Assembly (NCBI RefSeq): GCF_001571085.1
Contig: NZ_BCTC01000029.1
Span: 1-64,000, forward strand
DNA from: Azohydromonas lata NBRC 102462
GTDB taxonomy: Bacteria > Pseudomonadota > Gammaproteobacteria > Burkholderiales > Burkholderiaceae_C
DNA: 64,000 nt
Direction: 5' to 3'
Of the stretch, positions 11,328 through 20,979 are shown piece after piece; positions within the stretch are counted from its first letter, which is position 1, and every line of letters begins with the position of its first letter. Both the position numbers and the translations under genes were made by a program. The notes below the pieces were generated by a model. That model was not told where the DNA came from, did no database searches, and worked only from the letters and a program-made list of their open reading frames with translations.

Positions 11328-12188
11328 TCAGGACAGCCAGTCCAGCGCGGGAACGTGGCCGGGGATGGCGTGGCGCGCATCGTAGTGCGGACCCACGAAG
11401 TACAGCCCGTCGGGAGCAAAGGTGGGCGCGGCCGTTTCGCGGCGGCGCGAGGCCAGCACCTCGCCCATCCACGCCACGCTGCGCGTGCCCTGCCCAACCG
11501 CCAGCAGGCAGCCCATGATGTTGCGCACCATGTGGTGCAGGAAGGCGCTGGCCTCGAAGTCGAAGGACCAGTAGGCGCCGCGGCGCGAGATGTCGATCTG
11601 GCGCAGCGTCTTCACCGGCGACAGCGCCTGGCAGCCCGCGGCGCGAAAGGCGCTGAAGTCGTGCTCCCCCAGCAGCAGCGCGGCCGCGGCCTGCATGGGC
11701 TCCAGCGCCAGCGGGCGGAAAACCCAACCCACCTGCGAGCTTTCCAGCGCCGGGCGCACCGGCGACTCCAGCAGCACGTAGCGGTAGCGCCGCCCGCGCG
11801 CGCTGTTGCGGGCGTGGAAGTCCGCCGCCACCGGACGGCACCACTGCACCGCGATGTCCGGCGGCAGGTAGCGGTTGACGCCGCGCACCCACGAGAACTC
11901 CTCGCGCGCCAGCGGCGTGTCCAGGTGAACGACCTGGTTGATGCCGTGCACGCCGGCATCGGTGCGCCCGGCGCACACGGTGCCCACGGGCATGGCGGCA
12001 AAGGCGGCCAGCGCCTGCTCCAGCTTGTCCTGCACCGTCTTCCCGTCGGGCTGGCTCTGCCAGCCGTGGTAGGCGGTGCCGCGGTAGGTCACGCCCAGGG
12101 CCAGGCGCTGCAGGGGCGGCGGCGACTGCGGCGCGCCGGCCCCTTCGGGAACAGCCTCAGACAAGGCTTTCCAGCATGCCCTGGGCAC
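11328..12188 (-). CDS. truA: tRNA pseudouridine(38-40) synthase
   Basis: Modifies uridines 38-40 in the anticodon arm of many tRNAs. The catalytic aspartate lies in CAGRTDAGVHG; the fold is covered over about 260 residues beginning at RLALGVTYRG. The start is uncertain. The longest frame begins at GTG (12186-12188) inside the fimV 3' end, giving 286 residues and a 32-base overlap, but its AAGGAGC Shine-Dalgarno is only one base away. A TTG at 12162-12164 is an alternative that would overlap fimV by 8 bases. The order fimV-truA-trpF is conserved in related genomes. Confidence 0.93.
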   Translation of the reverse strand: MPRACWKALSEAVPEGAGAPQSPPPLQRLALGVTYRGTAYHGWQSQPDGKTVQDKLEQALAAFAAMPVGTVCAGRTDAGVHGINQVVHLDTPLAREEFSWVRGVNRYLPPDIAVQWCRPVAADFHARNSARGRRYRYVLLESPVRPALESSQVGWVFRPLALEPMQAAAALLLGEHDFSAFRAAGCQALSPVKTLRQIDISRRGAYWSFDFEASAFLHHMVRNIMGCLLAVGQGTRSVAWMGEVLASRRRETAAPTFAPDGLYFVGPHYDARHAIPGHVPALDWLS

Positions 12189-14967
12189 GCTCCTTCAAGG
12201 GACCGCTGCTGGCCTGCGCAAGGACTTCCTGCAGCAGGTCGCGCGCACCGTCGGTGTCGCCGATCTGGCGGAACTCCTCGGCCAGCTCCAGCTTGCGCTC
12301 CAGCGGGTCGGCGTCGTCGCCGAAGCCGGAGATGTTGAGATCGTCCAGCACCGTCGAGGAGGCCGGCTCGTCCAGGTCCAGCGACAGCGAGTCGAGGTCG
12401 AACGGCAGCGAGGACGCAGCCGCCGGCGGCTGCGGCGCGACCGTGGGTTGAGGTGCCGGCGCCTCGTCGCCGAAGTCCGACAAGCCGAAATCCAGCTCCG
12501 GCAGCGCGTCCTCGTCCTGAGCCGCCGCGCGGGGCGCAGCCGCCGGCGGCTGCGGCGCGGCCGTGGGCTGGGGTGCCGGCGCCTCGTCACCGAAGTCCGA
12601 CAGGCCGAAATCCAGCTCCGGCAGCGCGTCCTCGTCCTGAGCCGCCGCGCGGGGCGCGAGCTCGCCCAAGGACAAGGGCGCGCCGGCATGATCCAGGGTG
12701 AAGTCGTCCCCGTCCGCCAACGACAAGTCCTGCGCCGCGGCCGGCTTCGCGGCCGGAGACGGCGTCGGCAGCCCCAGGTCGTCCTCGACGGGCGGCAACA
12801 AGTCCAGGTGCTCGTTGGCCAGCGACAGCTCCTGCGGTACCGGCTCCTCGTCCGCGAGCGACAAATCCAGCGGCTGCGGCGGCTCGTCGGCCAGCGACAG
12901 CTCCAGCGGCGCGACGTCCTCTTGCGGCTCCGGGTCGAAGCCCAGGTCGATCTCCGGCTCGGCCTGCGCCGCGGGCGCTGCTTCCTCGTCGTGCAGCGAC
13001 GGCGGCACGGACTCCAGTTGCTCCAGGTCCAGGTCCAGGTCCAGCCGCTCGCTGGGCGCCAGCGACGGCAGATCGGAGGCCTTCCAGGTCGAGGGCACTT
13101 CCGACACCGCCGCGCCTGCGGCCAGCGCCGCGGCCCCGGCGTAGAGCGCATTGTCCGGATCGATCTGCAGGCCCATCTCGCGGACCTTGTCCCAATCCTC
13201 GCCCTGCCCCTTCGTGATCTCGTGCACCTGCTGCGCGACCTGCTCGAAGGCCTTGGTGTCGTGGCGCTTGGCGTAGACCTCCAGCAGCTTGGTGCGAATG
13301 CCCAGGCGCTGCGGGTTGCCACGCAGGGCTTCCTTGAGGATTTCCTCGGCCTGCAGGTCGCGCCCGTAGGCCAGGTAGACGTCGGCCTCGGCCACCGGAT
13401 CGACGTCGCCTATGGCGTCGAGCTGGCTCAGCGAATACGGGTCGGTCTCCGAAGCCGCCGCCGCGGCTGCGGGCACACCGGCAGCCGCCGCGCCGCCGAA
13501 GGGCTCCGCCTGCAGCCGGCTTTCCAGGAACGACGTCTCCGCATGCGGCTTGTTGCGCCGCCTCCAGACCACGAAGCCTGCGCCCAACAGCGCCAGCGCG
13601 GCCACGCCGCCACCCAGGGCCAGCGCCCAGGAGCGCGACAGGAAGCCCATCACGCCGCCGGCCGGCGCCTGCTGCGCCGCCGCGGGCGGCAGTGCCGCCG
13701 CCGTGGCATCCGCCGCGGCCGAGGCCGCCGACGCCGAGGCAAGAGGCTCGGCCGCCGAAGCCGCCGCTGAAGCTGTCGCCGTGGCCTGCGGCGCCGAGGC
13801 CGCCGCCGCCTCGGCCGGGGCCGAAGCCTCCGGCAGCGGGGCGGACGCCGCGGGCGTGGCGGCCGGCGCCTGGCCCTCGGCCGGCACCGTCGCCGCGGGC
13901 GAATTGGTGGCCAGGCGCTTGAGGTCCTCCACGTTGCGCGAGAGCTCGGCCATGCGCTGCGTCTGGTCGCGGCGCTCGGCCTCGCGCGACAGCGCGGCCT
14001 CGGTCGACGAGGTGGTCGGCGCGGCGCGGGAGAGCTTGAGCCGGTCCGGCGCGGGCCGCGCGTTCTGGCGGTCTTCCACCGCGGCTTCCACGGCGCCGCC
14101 GGAGCGCCGCGCGGACTCGTCCACGCGCGCCGCGGGCGCGGACTGGGCCAGCCGCATGCGGTATTCGTTGAAGTCGGCGCTTTGCAGCCGCACGGTCTGG
14201 CGCGCCTCGCCGCGCGCAATCTGCCTGGCCTGTTCCGGCGTGGGCAGGCGCAGCACCGTATCGGAGCGCAGCCGGTTCATGTTCTGGCCCACGAAGGCGT
14301 GCGGGTTGCCGCGGAACAGCGCCACCAGCAACTGGTCCAGCGACACCCCGCTGGCCTGCATGCGCGCGGCCACGCCGGAGAGCGTGTCGCCCCGGCGCAC
14401 GGTGTAGCGGTCCAGGTTGGGCTTGGGCTCGGCGGGTGCCGGCGTGACACGGCCCGCCGTGGGCGAATTGGCGGGCGCCGTGGGCGCCGCGCCCAGCACG
14501 GGCGCGGCCATAGCCGGCGGCGCCGCGGCCGCGGCGGGCGGCTGCGCGGCCTCGAACAGCAGCGTGTACTCGCGCGAGAGGCGGCCGCTGGCCCACTCGA
14601 TTTGCAGGATCAGGTCCAGGAAGGACTCCTGCACCGGCGCGTCGCTGCTCAGGCGCAGCACTGCTTGCCCATCGGCGCGCTGCTGCACGCTCACGCGTGC
14701 GCCGGACAGCGCCGGGCTGTAGGCCACGCCCGCGCTGCTGAAGGCATCGGGAGGAGCGATGCGCGCCGACAGGCTGGCCGCCTCCTCGGCACTGAGCGCA
14801 CTCAGCTCGATTTCCGCGCGCAGCGGCTCGCCGCGCGCCGACTGCAGCGTGATGCGGCCCAGGCCCAGCGCCCAAGCGCCGCCGCACACCGCCAAGCCCA
14901 TGACGGCCGCAGCCGTCCCCCGCAACATGTGCCGGGACGCTTTCTTCGAGCTGATCCTCAAGGCCAC
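12157..14967 (-). CDS. fimV: FimV/HubP-type peptidoglycan-binding pole-organising protein
   Basis: Large inner-membrane protein of the FimV/HubP family, linked in other bacteria to type IV pilus assembly, polar organisation and twitching. About 936 residues: a hydrophobic N-terminal signal segment, the conserved FimV N-domain (beginning GLGRITLQSARGEPLRAEIE), a LysM peptidoglycan-binding motif (YTVRRGDTLSGVAARM), a coiled coil, an Ala-rich linker, one transmembrane helix, a TPR-like segment and an acidic repeat region, ending in the conserved FimV C-terminal domain. The longest frame starts at GTG 14967, but a TTG at 14961 sits 5 bases after AGGGGAG and may be the true start. Two 120-base tandem repeats encode part of the acidic region. 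Confidence 0.9.
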   Translation of the reverse strand: MALRISSKKASRHMLRGTAAAVMGLAVCGGAWALGLGRITLQSARGEPLRAEIELSALSAEEAASLSARIAPPDAFSSAGVAYSPALSGARVSVQQRADGQAVLRLSSDAPVQESFLDLILQIEWASGRLSREYTLLFEAAQPPAAAAAPPAMAAPVLGAAPTAPANSPTAGRVTPAPAEPKPNLDRYTVRRGDTLSGVAARMQASGVSLDQLLVALFRGNPHAFVGQNMNRLRSDTVLRLPTPEQARQIARGEARQTVRLQSADFNEYRMRLAQSAPAARVDESARRSGGAVEAAVEDRQNARPAPDRLKLSRAAPTTSSTEAALSREAERRDQTQRMAELSRNVEDLKRLATNSPAATVPAEGQAPAATPAASAPLPEASAPAEAAAASAPQATATASAAASAAEPLASASAASAAADATAAALPPAAAQQAPAGGVMGFLSRSWALALGGGVAALALLGAGFVVWRRRNKPHAETSFLESRLQAEPFGGAAAAGVPAAAAAASETDPYSLSQLDAIGDVDPVAEADVYLAYGRDLQAEEILKEALRGNPQRLGIRTKLLEVYAKRHDTKAFEQVAQQVHEITKGQGEDWDKVREMGLQIDPDNALYAGAAALAAGAAVSEVPSTWKASDLPSLAPSERLDLDLDLEQLESVPPSLHDEEAAPAAQAEPEIDLGFDPEPQEDVAPLELSLADEPPQPLDLSLADEEPVPQELSLANEHLDLLPPVEDDLGLPTPSPAAKPAAAQDLSLADGDDFTLDHAGAPLSLGELAPRAAAQDEDALPELDFGLSDFGDEAPAPQPTAAPQPPAAAPRAAAQDEDALPELDFGLSDFGDEAPAPQPTVAPQPPAAASSLPFDLDSLSLDLDEPASSTVLDDLNISGFGDDADPLERKLELAEEFRQIGDTDGARDLLQEVLAQASSGPLKERAQGMLESLV
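12416..12658 (-). repeat. 120-bp tandem duplication inside fimV
   Basis: Two almost identical 120-base copies lie in register, for example the same 19 bases occur at 12421 and 12541. The period is 40 codons, so the reading frame is kept. The unit encodes an acidic block containing DEDALPELDFGLSDFGDEA. Differences are a handful of substitutions, suggesting a fairly recent duplication. Confidence 0.85.
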
Positions 14968-14973
14968 TCCCCT

Positions 14974-14998
14974 AAAGACAAACGGCGGCGTTGCCGCC
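14974..14998 (-). terminator. Possible weak terminator or 5' hairpin between asd and fimV
   Basis: A 6-bp GC stem with a 3-base loop (14984-14989 with 14993-14998) is followed on the minus strand by the T-rich run GTTTGTCTTT. It lies between the asd stop and the fimV start, close enough to the fimV ribosome site to affect initiation instead of, or as well as, termination. Confidence 0.4.
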
Positions 14999-15074
14999 GC
15001 CCGCGCCGCGCCGGCCGCGCGTGCGCCTCAGGCACACCTCGCCGCCGGCACGGACTGCTGCCAGAGTCCGCTGA

Positions 15075-16202
15075 TCAGGACTCGACCAGCAGGCGCAGCA
15101 TGCGGCGCAGCGGCTCGGCCGCGCCCCACAGCAACTGGTCGCCGATGGTGAAGGCGCCCAAGTACTCCGGCCCCATGGCCAGCTTGCGCAGGCGGCCCAC
15201 CGGGATGGTCAGCGTGCCCGTCACGGCCACCGGCGTCAGGTCACGCACCGTGGCCTCGCGGGTGTTGGGCACGACCTTCACCCACTGGTTGTCGGCGGCG
15301 ATCATGGCCTCGATATCGGCCAGCGGCACGTCCTTCTTGAGCTTGAAGGTCAGCGCCTGGCTGTGGCAGCGCATGGCGCCGATGCGCACGCAAAAGCCGT
15401 CCACCGGCACGGCAGGCGAGTTGAAACCCTCGCCCTGGCCGAGGATCTTGTTGGTCTCGGCCATGCCCTTCCACTCTTCGCGGGAGACGCCGTTGCCCAG
15501 GTCCTTGTCGATCCAGGGGATCAGCGAGCCGCCCAGCGGCACGCCGAAGTTGGCCGTCTCGGCGCCGGTGAGCGAGCGCTGCTTCTCGACGATCTTGCGG
15601 TCGATTTCCAGGATGGCGCTCTTGGGATCGTCCAGCAGCGCCTTGACCTCGGCGTTGAGCGTGCCGAACTGCGTGAGCAGCTCGCGCATGTGCTGCGCGC
15701 CGCCGCCGGAAGCGGCCTGGTAGGTCTGGGTGCTCATCCACTCGACCAGGCCGGCCTTGTACAGCGCGCCCACGCCCATGAGCATGCAGCTCACGGTGCA
15801 GTTGCCGCCGACCCAGTTGCGCCCGCCCTTGGCCAGCGCGTCCTTGATCACCGGCAGGTTGACCGGGTCCAGGACGATGACGGCGTCATCTTTCATGCGC
15901 AGCGTGGAAGCCGCGTCGATCCAGTGGCCGTTCCAGCCCGCGGCGCGCAGCTTGGGGAAGACCTCGCTGGTGTAGTCGCCGCCCTGGGCGGTGAGGATGA
16001 TGTCGCAGCGCTTGAGCGCCTCGATGTCGAACGCGTCCTGCAGCTTGGTTTCGTTCTTCGCCATGGCCGGGGCGGCGCCGCCGGCGTTGGAGGTGGAGAA
16101 GAACAGCGGCTCGATCAGCTCGAAATCGCCTTCAGCGCGCATGCGCTCCATCAGCACGGAGCCGACCATGCCGCGCCAGCCGACCAATCCCACGAGTGCC
16201 AT
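15075..16202 (-). CDS. asd: Aspartate-semialdehyde dehydrogenase
   Basis: Reduces aspartyl phosphate to aspartate semialdehyde, the branch point to lysine, diaminopimelate, methionine and threonine. The 375-residue form has the Rossmann start [10 protein letters not shown], the catalytic cysteine at about residue 135 in GGNCTVSC and the family's [15 protein letters not shown] stretch. The ATG at 16200-16202 follows AAAGGA by 6 bases and is preferred over an in-frame TTG six bases upstream. It follows leuB by 93 bases, a gap that holds a strong stem-loop. Confidence 0.96.
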   Translation of the reverse strand: MALVGLVGWRGMVGSVLMERMRAEGDFELIEPLFFSTSNAGGAAPAMAKNETKLQDAFDIEALKRCDIILTAQGGDYTSEVFPKLRAAGWNGHWIDAASTLRMKDDAVIVLDPVNLPVIKDALAKGGRNWVGGNCTVSCMLMGVGALYKAGLVEWMSTQTYQAASGGGAQHMRELLTQFGTLNAEVKALLDDPKSAILEIDRKIVEKQRSLTGAETANFGVPLGGSLIPWIDKDLGNGVSREEWKGMAETNKILGQGEGFNSPAVPVDGFCVRIGAMRCHSQALTFKLKKDVPLADIEAMIAADNQWVKVVPNTREATVRDLTPVAVTGTLTIPVGRLRKLAMGPEYLGAFTIGDQLLWGAAEPLRRMLRLLVES

Positions 16203-16229
16203 CGTCAATCCTTTGAAATTACAGATCCC

Positions 16230-16265
16230 GGACCCCAGCCTTCCCGGCTCGCTTCGCCGGGGTCC
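16230..16265 (-). other. Intercistronic inverted repeat between leuB and asd
   Basis: The 7-base arms GGACCCC (16230-16236) and GGGGTCC (16259-16265) enclose a second hairpin CCCGGC/GCCGGG (16243-16248 with 16256-16261). There is no T run after it, so it looks more like an mRNA-processing or stability element than a terminator. Confidence 0.5.
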
Positions 16266-16295
16266 AGGGGATGGGCGAGACGAACCGGAGCTTGA

Positions 16296-17384
16296 TCAGC
16301 CCGTAATCGTTTTGCCGGTAATGGCCGCCACCACGGCGTCGCCCATCTCGCGCGTGCCCACCTTGCGGGTGCCGTCGCTGTAGATGTCGGGCGTGCGCAG
16401 ACCCGCGGCCAGCACGGCGCGCACCGCCGATTCGATGCGGTCGGCGGCTTCGGGTTGGGCGAGGGTGTAACGGAGCATCATGGCTGCAGACAAGATTGTA
16501 GCCAGCGGGTTTGCAACACCCTTACCGGCAATGTCCGGCGCGCTGCCATGGCTGGGCTCGTACAGGCCCTTGTTGTTCGCATCCAGCGAGGCCGAGGGCA
16601 GCATGCCGATAGACCCCGTGAGCATCGCGGCCTCGTCCGAGAGGATGTCGCCGAACATGTTGCCGGTCACGACCACGTCGAACTTCTTGGGCGCCTTCAC
16701 GAGCTGCATGGCCGCGTTGTCCACGTACATGTGCTCCAGCTCCACGTCGGGGTACTGGGCGTGCACCTCGGTCACCACGTCCTTCCAGAACTGGAAGGTC
16801 TCCAGCACGTTGGCCTTGTCCACGCTGGTGACCTTCTTGCCGCGGCGGCGCGCGGCCTGGAAGGCCACGTGGGCGATGCGCTCGATCTCCGGGCGCGAGT
16901 AGCGCATGGTGTCGAAGGCTTCCTCGGCGCCGGGGAAGTGGCCGTCCACGGCCGTGCGGCGGCCGCGCGGCTGGCCGAAGTAGATGTCGCCGGTGAGCTC
17001 GCGGATGATCAGGATGTCCAGCCCCGCCACCAGCTCAGGCTTCAGGCTGGAGGCGTGGGTGAGCTGCTCGTAGCACAGCGCCGGGCGCAGGTTGGCGAAC
17101 AGGCCCAGGTGCTTGCGCAGGCCCAGGATGGCCTGCTCGGGGCGCAGCGAGCGCTCCAGCTTGTCGTATTGCCAGTCGCCCACGGCGCCGAAGAGCACCG
17201 CGTCGGCGTCCTTGGCCAGCTGCAGCGTGGAGTCCGGCAGCGGGTGGCCCTGGGCCGCGTAGGCGGCGCCGCCGACGACGGCCTCTTCCAGCTCCAGCGG
17301 CAGCTCCAGCACGTTCAGGACCTTGACGGCCTCGGCCACGATCTCGGTACCGATGCCGTCACCCGGCAGCACTGCAATCTTCAT
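16296..17384 (-). CDS. leuB: 3-isopropylmalate dehydrogenase
   Basis: NAD-dependent oxidative decarboxylase of leucine synthesis. The 362 residues begin with [15 protein letters not shown], typical of the isocitrate/isopropylmalate dehydrogenase family, and contain the substrate-binding arginines around LRPALCYE and the C-terminal [18 protein letters not shown] cofactor motif. Length is standard. It lies 37 bases after leuD, with LysR-leuC-lipoprotein-leuD upstream in one probable operon and asd downstream. Confidence 0.97.
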   Translation of the reverse strand: MKIAVLPGDGIGTEIVAEAVKVLNVLELPLELEEAVVGGAAYAAQGHPLPDSTLQLAKDADAVLFGAVGDWQYDKLERSLRPEQAILGLRKHLGLFANLRPALCYEQLTHASSLKPELVAGLDILIIRELTGDIYFGQPRGRRTAVDGHFPGAEEAFDTMRYSRPEIERIAHVAFQAARRRGKKVTSVDKANVLETFQFWKDVVTEVHAQYPDVELEHMYVDNAAMQLVKAPKKFDVVVTGNMFGDILSDEAAMLTGSIGMLPSASLDANNKGLYEPSHGSAPDIAGKGVANPLATILSAAMMLRYTLAQPEAADRIESAVRAVLAAGLRTPDIYSDGTRKVGTREMGDAVVAAITGKTITG

Positions 17385-17421
17385 GTCTTGTTCTCCAGTG
17401 GAATGTTGGGCTTTGGGCGCG

Positions 17422-18069
17422 TCAGACCGCCGTGTGGGCCAGCCAGGGCATGCGCGCCAGGCGCTCGGCCTCGTAGGCCTTGATCTTGTCGGCGTGGCGC
17501 AGGGTCAGGCCGATGTCGTCGAAGCCGTTGACCAGGCAGTACTTGCGAAAGGGCTGCACGTCGAACTCCAGCTCGCTGCCGTCGGCCTTCACCACGCGCT
17601 GGCGCGGCAGGTCGATGGTGAGCTGGAAGCCGGGGAAGGCCGCCACGTCGTCGAACAGCTTGTCGACTTCGTGCTCAGGCAGCACGACCGGCAGCAGGCC
17701 ATTTTTAAAACAGTTGTTGAAGAAGATGTCGGCGAAGCTCGGCGCGATGAGCGCGCGAAAGCCGTACTGCTCCAGCGCCCACGGCGCGTGCTCGCGGCTG
17801 GAGCCGCAGCCGAAGTTGCGCCGGGCCAGCAGGATGGAGGCGCCCGCGTAGCGCGGCTGGTTGAGCACGAAGTCGGGGTTGGGCTTGCGGCTGGCGATGT
17901 CCTGGCCGGGCTCGCCGTGGTCCAGGTAGCGCCACTCGTCGAACAGGTTGGGGCCGAAGCCCGTGCGCTTGATCGACTTCAGGAACTGCTTGGGAATGAT
18001 GGCGTCGGTGTCGACGTTTTCGCGGTCCATGGGGGCCACGAGGCCCTGGTGCACGGTGAAGGCTTGCAT
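17422..18069 (-). CDS. leuD: 3-isopropylmalate dehydratase small subunit
   Basis: Small subunit of isopropylmalate isomerase, which with LeuC interconverts 2- and 3-isopropylmalate. The 215 residues include the swivel-domain motif [15 protein letters not shown]. The ATG at 18067-18069 gives the usual N-terminus MQAFTVHQG and is preceded by AGGA; an upstream in-frame GTG at 18102 would extend into the lipoprotein gene and is rejected. The start is one base after the stop of the entericidin-like gene, so the leuD ribosome site lies inside that gene. Confidence 0.96.
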   Translation of the reverse strand: MQAFTVHQGLVAPMDRENVDTDAIIPKQFLKSIKRTGFGPNLFDEWRYLDHGEPGQDIASRKPNPDFVLNQPRYAGASILLARRNFGCGSSREHAPWALEQYGFRALIAPSFADIFFNNCFKNGLLPVVLPEHEVDKLFDDVAAFPGFQLTIDLPRQRVVKADGSELEFDVQPFRKYCLVNGFDDIGLTLRHADKIKAYEAERLARMPWLAHTAV

Positions 18070-18070
18070 G

Positions 18071-18196
18071 TCACTTCGTCCTGGAAGCGTTTTCGATGGC
18101 ACCGCCCGCGGCCTTGATGTCGCGGCCCATGCCCTGGATGGTGTTGCAGCCGGCCAGCAGGCCCAGCAGCAGCAAGGAGGCGATGACTCGTTTCAT
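18071..18196 (-). CDS. Entericidin A/B family small lipoprotein
   Basis: A 41-residue lipoprotein precursor. The signal is hydrophobic with the lipobox LLAGC, placing the lipidated cysteine at about residue 17. The mature part, [20 protein letters not shown], matches the entericidin family core. In E. coli entericidins form a toxin/antidote-like pair tied to bacteriolysis; a lone copy such as this is usually of unknown role. It sits between leuC (29 bases upstream) and leuD (one base downstream) and is probably translated from the leu mRNA. Confidence 0.88.
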   Translation of the reverse strand: MKRVIASLLLLGLLAGCNTIQGMGRDIKAAGGAIENASRTK

Positions 18197-18225
18197 GGTG
18201 AGGAGTTGGGCAGGCGGTTTCGGGT

Positions 18226-19656
18226 TCAGGCGATGCGGCGCACGTCCACGAAGTGGCCCTGCATCGCGGCGGCGGCGGCCATGGCCGGGCTCACCAGATG
18301 GGTGCGTCCGCCGTTGCCCTGGCGGCCTTCGAAGTTGCGGTTGGAGGTGCTGGCGCAGCGCTCGCCCGGCTCCAGGCGGTCGGCGTTCATGGCCAGGCAC
18401 ATCGAGCAGCCAGGCTCGCGCCATTCAAAGCCCGCGGCCTTGAAGATTTCGTGCAGCCCTTCACGCTCGGCCTGCACCTTCACCAGGCCCGACCCCGGAA
18501 CGACCAGCGCGGCCTTCACGTTGGAAGCCACCTTGCCGCCGATGCGCTTGACCACCTCGGCCGCCTCGCGCAGGTCTTCGATGCGCGAGTTGGTGCAGGA
18601 GCCGATAAAGACCTTGTCCACGAACACGTCGGCCAGGGGCTTGCCCGGCTCCAGGCCCATGTAGGTCAGCGCGCGCTCGATGGCGCCGCGCTTGACGAGG
18701 TCCTTCTCGTGGTCGGGGTCCGGCACGCGGTCCTCGATGGAGAGCACCATCTCCGGCGAGGTGCCCCAGGTAACCTGCGGGCGGATCTGCGCGGCGTCCA
18801 GTTCCACCACGCGGTCGAAGTGCGCACCCTCGTCGGAGTGCAGCGTGCGCCAGTGGGTGACGGCGGAAGTCCACTCGGCGTCGGTCTGCGGCGCGAAGGG
18901 ACGGCCCTTGACGTAGTTGAGCGTCACCTCGTCCACGGCCACCAGGCCCGCGCGGGCGCCGGCTTCGATGGCCATGTTGCACACCGTCATGCGGCCTTCC
19001 ATGGACAGCGAGCGGATGGCCGAGCCGGCGAACTCGATCGTGTAGCCCGTGCCGCCGGCCGTGCCGATCTTGCCGATGATGGCCAGGACGATGTCCTTGG
19101 CGCCGCAGCCGCGCGGCAGCTGGCCTTCCACCTTGACCAGCATGTTCTTGGCCTTCTTGGCCAGCAGCGTCTGCGTGGCCATCACGTGCTCGACCTCGCT
19201 GGTGCCGATGCCGTGCGCCAGCGCGCCGAAGGCGCCGTGGGTGGAGGTGTGGCTGTCGCCGCACACCACCGTCATGCCCGGCAGCGTGGCACCGTTCTCG
19301 GGGCCGATGACGTGCACGATCCCCTGGCGCTGGTGCATGAAGGGGAAGTACGCCGCGGCGCCGAAGGCGCGGATGTTGGCGTCCAGCGTCGTGATCTGCT
19401 GCTTGCTGATCGGGTCGGCGATGCCGTCGTAGCCCGCTTCCCAGCCCGTGGTGGGCGTGTTGTGGTCGGCGGTGGCGACGATGGAGCTCTTGCGCCAGGG
19501 CTGGCGGTTGGCGATGCGCAGCCCCTCGAACGCCTGCGGGCTGGTGACTTCGTGCACCAGGTGGCGGTCGATGTACAGGAGGGCCGTGCCATCTTCCTCG
19601 GTGTGGATGACGTGCTCGTCCCACAGCTTGTCGTAGAGCGTGCGTGCGGTGTTCAT
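18226..19656 (-). CDS. leuC: 3-isopropylmalate dehydratase large subunit
   Basis: Aconitase-family [4Fe-4S] subunit of isopropylmalate isomerase. The 476 residues include the cluster-ligand regions FIGSCTNSR and CSMCLAMN, and the substrate motif [15 protein letters not shown]. The ATG overlaps the stop of the upstream LysR gene as ATGA, so regulator and enzyme are translationally coupled. It is followed by the entericidin-like gene and leuD. Confidence is high because motif, length and context agree. Confidence 0.97.
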   Translation of the reverse strand: MNTARTLYDKLWDEHVIHTEEDGTALLYIDRHLVHEVTSPQAFEGLRIANRQPWRKSSIVATADHNTPTTGWEAGYDGIADPISKQQITTLDANIRAFGAAAYFPFMHQRQGIVHVIGPENGATLPGMTVVCGDSHTSTHGAFGALAHGIGTSEVEHVMATQTLLAKKAKNMLVKVEGQLPRGCGAKDIVLAIIGKIGTAGGTGYTIEFAGSAIRSLSMEGRMTVCNMAIEAGARAGLVAVDEVTLNYVKGRPFAPQTDAEWTSAVTHWRTLHSDEGAHFDRVVELDAAQIRPQVTWGTSPEMVLSIEDRVPDPDHEKDLVKRGAIERALTYMGLEPGKPLADVFVDKVFIGSCTNSRIEDLREAAEVVKRIGGKVASNVKAALVVPGSGLVKVQAEREGLHEIFKAAGFEWREPGCSMCLAMNADRLEPGERCASTSNRNFEGRQGNGGRTHLVSPAMAAAAAMQGHFVDVRRIA

Positions 19657-20585
19657 GGCGTCGCGGTGGTGGTGAGAGAAGCGCCGGCCGCCGCCAGGGG
19701 CAGCGGCGCGGCCAGGGAATCGATGAAGCGCTGCACCAGGGCGGGCAACCGCTCCTGGGAACGCACGGCAATCTGGTACTCGCGCTCGGCCCAGGTCTCG
19801 TCCAGGGCCAGCACGTGCAAACCAAACAGTTGTGAAAAGCGCTCGGCAACGACGCCGGGCAGGATGGCCACGCCCAGGCCCGCGCCCACGAGCTGCGCGA
19901 TGGCGTCGAAGCCGTGCACCTGCAGCCGGGTGTTCAAAACGCGGCCGCGCTCGCTGGCCTGCTCGCGCATGAATTCCTGCACCGCCGCGCCCACGTGCAG
20001 GCCCACGAGGTCGTAGTCCAGCAGCGCCTCGAAGCGCACGTCACCCTGCCCGGCCAGCTCGTGGCCAGCGGGCACGATCACGGCCAGCGTGCCGCGGCGC
20101 CACGGCCGCGTGGCGAGCTGCGGCTCCAGCAGCGGCGGCACGAAGATGCCCACGTCGGCGTGTCCTTCGGCCACGGCCGCCTGCACCTCGGCACTGGTCA
20201 TGTCCTCCAGGCTGATGCGGATCAGCGGGTTCTGGCGCGTGAAGGCCGCCAGCGGCGGCGGCAGGCATTCGGCGATGGCGCTGGCGTTGGCGGCCAGGCG
20301 CAGGTGGCCCTTGAGGCCGCGGGCGTACTCGACGACCTCGCTCTCCAGCGCGTGCAGCGAGGCGTTGAGCGAGCGGATGTGGCGCACCAGGGCGCGGCCC
20401 GCGTCGGTGATCTCCACGCCGCGCGCGCGGCGCTCGAACAGCACCACGCCCAAGCGGGCCTCCAGGTCCGACAGCCGCTTGCTGGCGGCTGCCAGCGCCA
20501 GGTGCTCCCGCTCGGCCGCGCGCGTGAGACTGCCGGTTTCGGCAATCGCGAGCACGAGGTTGAGGCTGAGAAGGTCGAAGCGCAT
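19653..20585 (-). CDS. LysR-family transcriptional regulator
   Basis: DNA-binding regulator of 310 residues. The N-terminal winged helix-turn-helix (about residues 1-60) is followed by a periplasmic-binding-protein-like effector domain from about residue 90. It is transcribed in the same direction as leuC and overlaps its start by 4 bases, which is atypical for LysR proteins that usually diverge from their target. A role in leucine operon control is inferred from position only; the effector is unknown. A 19-base palindrome lies 73 bases upstream of the start. Confidence 0.9.
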   Translation of the reverse strand: MRFDLLSLNLVLAIAETGSLTRAAEREHLALAAASKRLSDLEARLGVVLFERRARGVEITDAGRALVRHIRSLNASLHALESEVVEYARGLKGHLRLAANASAIAECLPPPLAAFTRQNPLIRISLEDMTSAEVQAAVAEGHADVGIFVPPLLEPQLATRPWRRGTLAVIVPAGHELAGQGDVRFEALLDYDLVGLHVGAAVQEFMREQASERGRVLNTRLQVHGFDAIAQLVGAGLGVAILPGVVAERFSQLFGLHVLALDETWAEREYQIAVRSQERLPALVQRFIDSLAAPLPLAAAGASLTTTATP

Positions 20586-20657
20586 GGCAGCTTTTCGTCA
20601 AGGCTGCGTATGGTGCCTTGGCGCCAGACGAAGGGTCATCGGCGTTTTGCAATCCAG

Positions 20658-20676
20658 CCTTCGCGGGACGCGAAGG
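20658..20676. promoter_or_regulatory. 19-bp palindrome upstream of the LysR gene
   Basis: Perfect 8-base arms (20658-20665 with 20669-20676) around a 3-base centre, 73 bases before the LysR/leuC start. It could be an operator or an RNA hairpin in the leader. No box typical of LysR proteins (T-N11-A) was confirmed. Confidence 0.35.
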
Positions 20677-20737
20677 GTGATGCAGATCAAACGCGGTCAA
20701 CCCGCTTGGCCCTGCTTGCGCTTACCCGTACCGCTCT

Positions 20738-20894
20738 CTACTTCGTCATCCCCGCGCAGGCGGGGATCCAGGCGGTCCCCAAGCCGGCCGGCAGCCGACG
20801 GGCCGGCATACCCAAGCCCCGGCGCTCCTCCATCACCCCTACGGTCTGGCGTGGGACCGCCTGGGTTCCCGCCTTCGCGGGAATGACGAAGTAG
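20738..20894. repeat. REPIN/MITE-like element with 42-bp inverted arms
   Basis: The left arm (20738-20779) and right arm (20853-20894) are inverted copies matching at 38 of 42 bases; both outer ends read CTACTTCGTCAT. Each arm contains a small GC hairpin of the type CCCGCG(A/C)AGGCGGG. The 73-base centre has no coding potential. The layout is that of a REP doublet or a small non-autonomous inverted-repeat element. It occupies the intergenic region 20,586-20,979 between the LysR gene and selD, and the rest of that gap shows no gene. Confidence 0.85.
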
Positions 20895-20979
20895 TGAGGG
20901 CGGCGAGTTGGCTGTCAGGATGCGCTCACCGCCTACTCACCGCTGCTCAAGCGCTGAGCCAAAACCCGGGCGGCCGGCC

